NCBI GenBank assembly: GCA_004376205.1
Contig: SOKG01000140.1
Location: forward strand, 1-7,241
DNA from: Dehalococcoidia bacterium
GTDB taxonomy: Bacteria > Chloroflexota > Dehalococcoidia > SZUA-161
Direction: 5' to 3'
Length of the DNA stretch: 7,241 bases
Below, piece after piece: positions 6,963-7,241 of the stretch. The notes under the pieces were generated by a model that worked only from the letters and a program-made list of their open reading frames with translations, searched no databases and was not told where the DNA came from. Position 1 is the stretch's first letter; each line of letters begins with the position of its first letter. The translations under genes were made by a program, and so were the position numbers.

Positions 6963-7241
6963 TCAGCGTGGTATCGCAGATATCTTGCCTTGTTGTGGTA
7001 TGTACCACGGTGACGGGTACCACCACTTGCCGGGCTCAACGAGGCCATCCTCAATCAAGATATGCATCAGGTTGTAGGGGATGGCCATCAGCGCCAGACC
7101 TCCAGGGTGACAGGCGGTCTGGTTACAAAGGTAAAGCCCTTCGATAGGTGTGCGGTAGCGAGCCAGTTCGGGTATGGGACGGTTTTCGCCCCACTGGTCG
7201 TCGCAGTGGCGGGTACCGCACCATGTGCCGCCAATGAGACC
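6963..7241 (-). CDS. FAD-dependent oxidoreductase, phytoene-desaturase-like, type A copy 2 (N-terminus outside window)
   Basis: Only the final 92 codons and the TGA stop are present. They read GLIGGTWCGTRHCDDQ at the window edge and end with the WWYPSPWYIPQQ element and ISAIPR. The fragment aligns without gaps to residues 481-572 of the complete type A protein at 765-2483, with 73 of 92 residues identical, so about 480 N-terminal residues should lie beyond the edge. As in that paralogue, the GLYLC element is followed by HPGGLALMAIPYN in place of the glycine-rich family signature. It precedes type B copy 2 by 17 bp, repeating the A-B order. It is cut by the window, with no sign of being a pseudogene. 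Confidence 0.9.
   Translation of the reverse strand, partial: GLIGGTWCGTRHCDDQWGENRPIPELARYRTPIEGLYLCNQTACHPGGLALMAIPYNLMHILIEDGLVEPGKWWYPSPWYIPQQGKISAIPR

Larger units (their letters stand above)
6199..7241. repeat. Diverged duplication, copy 2 of the A-B junction segment (visible part)
   Basis: This is the counterpart of 1-1043 in direct orientation, about 6.2 kb away. The one-codon difference in the B leader and the 3 bp longer intergenic gap cancel out, so the two segments are equal in length. The AOR and MoaD-like genes lie between the copies. Confidence 0.85.

Noticed and set aside
5299..7026. 575-residue version of type B copy 2
   Set aside because: The extra N-terminal 27 residues come from overlap with the upstream coding sequence and do not match type B copy 1.
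1..7241. Transposon or insertion sequence as the agent of the A-B duplication
   Set aside because: No transposase, terminal inverted repeats or target-site duplications were seen; the repeated segments are diverged coding genes.

Overview
The window carries six protein-coding genes, all on the minus strand, so transcription runs from high to low coordinates. In that order they are: the last 92 codons of an FAD-dependent oxidoreductase (A', 6963-7241); a complete second-type oxidoreductase (B', 5299-6945); a complete tungsten/molybdenum-pterin aldehyde:ferredoxin oxidoreductase family protein (AOR, 3304-5157); a small ubiquitin-like MoaD/ThiS-type protein (2828-3100); a complete A-type oxidoreductase (A, 765-2483); and the first 250 codons of another B-type oxidoreductase (B, 1-750). 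No plus-strand gene, RNA gene, CRISPR array or mobile element is supported.

The main architectural point is a duplicated gene pair. A'-B' and A-B have the same order, the same 14-17 bp spacing and the same Shine-Dalgarno layout, and they sit on either side of an AOR/MoaD module. Hand alignment gives about 76% identity for B against B' (240 residues) and 79% for A against A' (92 residues). A and B are distant paralogues of each other in the phytoene-desaturase-like (COG1233) flavoprotein group. Both carry an N-terminal dinucleotide-binding motif and a C-terminal WWxP(S/T)P motif, but only B keeps the glycine-rich C-terminal signature typical of the family.

A reasonable inference is that A and B work together, perhaps as a complex, and that the AOR supplies or consumes a low-potential-electron step on a related substrate. 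The MoaD/ThiS-like protein could serve pterin-cofactor sulfuration for the AOR. The substrate cannot be read from the sequence. No carotenoid-synthesis gene is present, so 'phytoene dehydrogenase' should be taken as a family name only.

The organism is probably an anaerobic bacterium of moderate GC content. The AOR family is oxygen-sensitive and ferredoxin-linked, strong GGAGG-type ribosome sites precede nearly every gene, and candidate sigma70-like promoters occur in the three larger gaps. An uncultured lineage such as Dehalococcoidia (Chloroflexota) would fit, but this is a guess from gene content. An archaeal source is not formally excluded.
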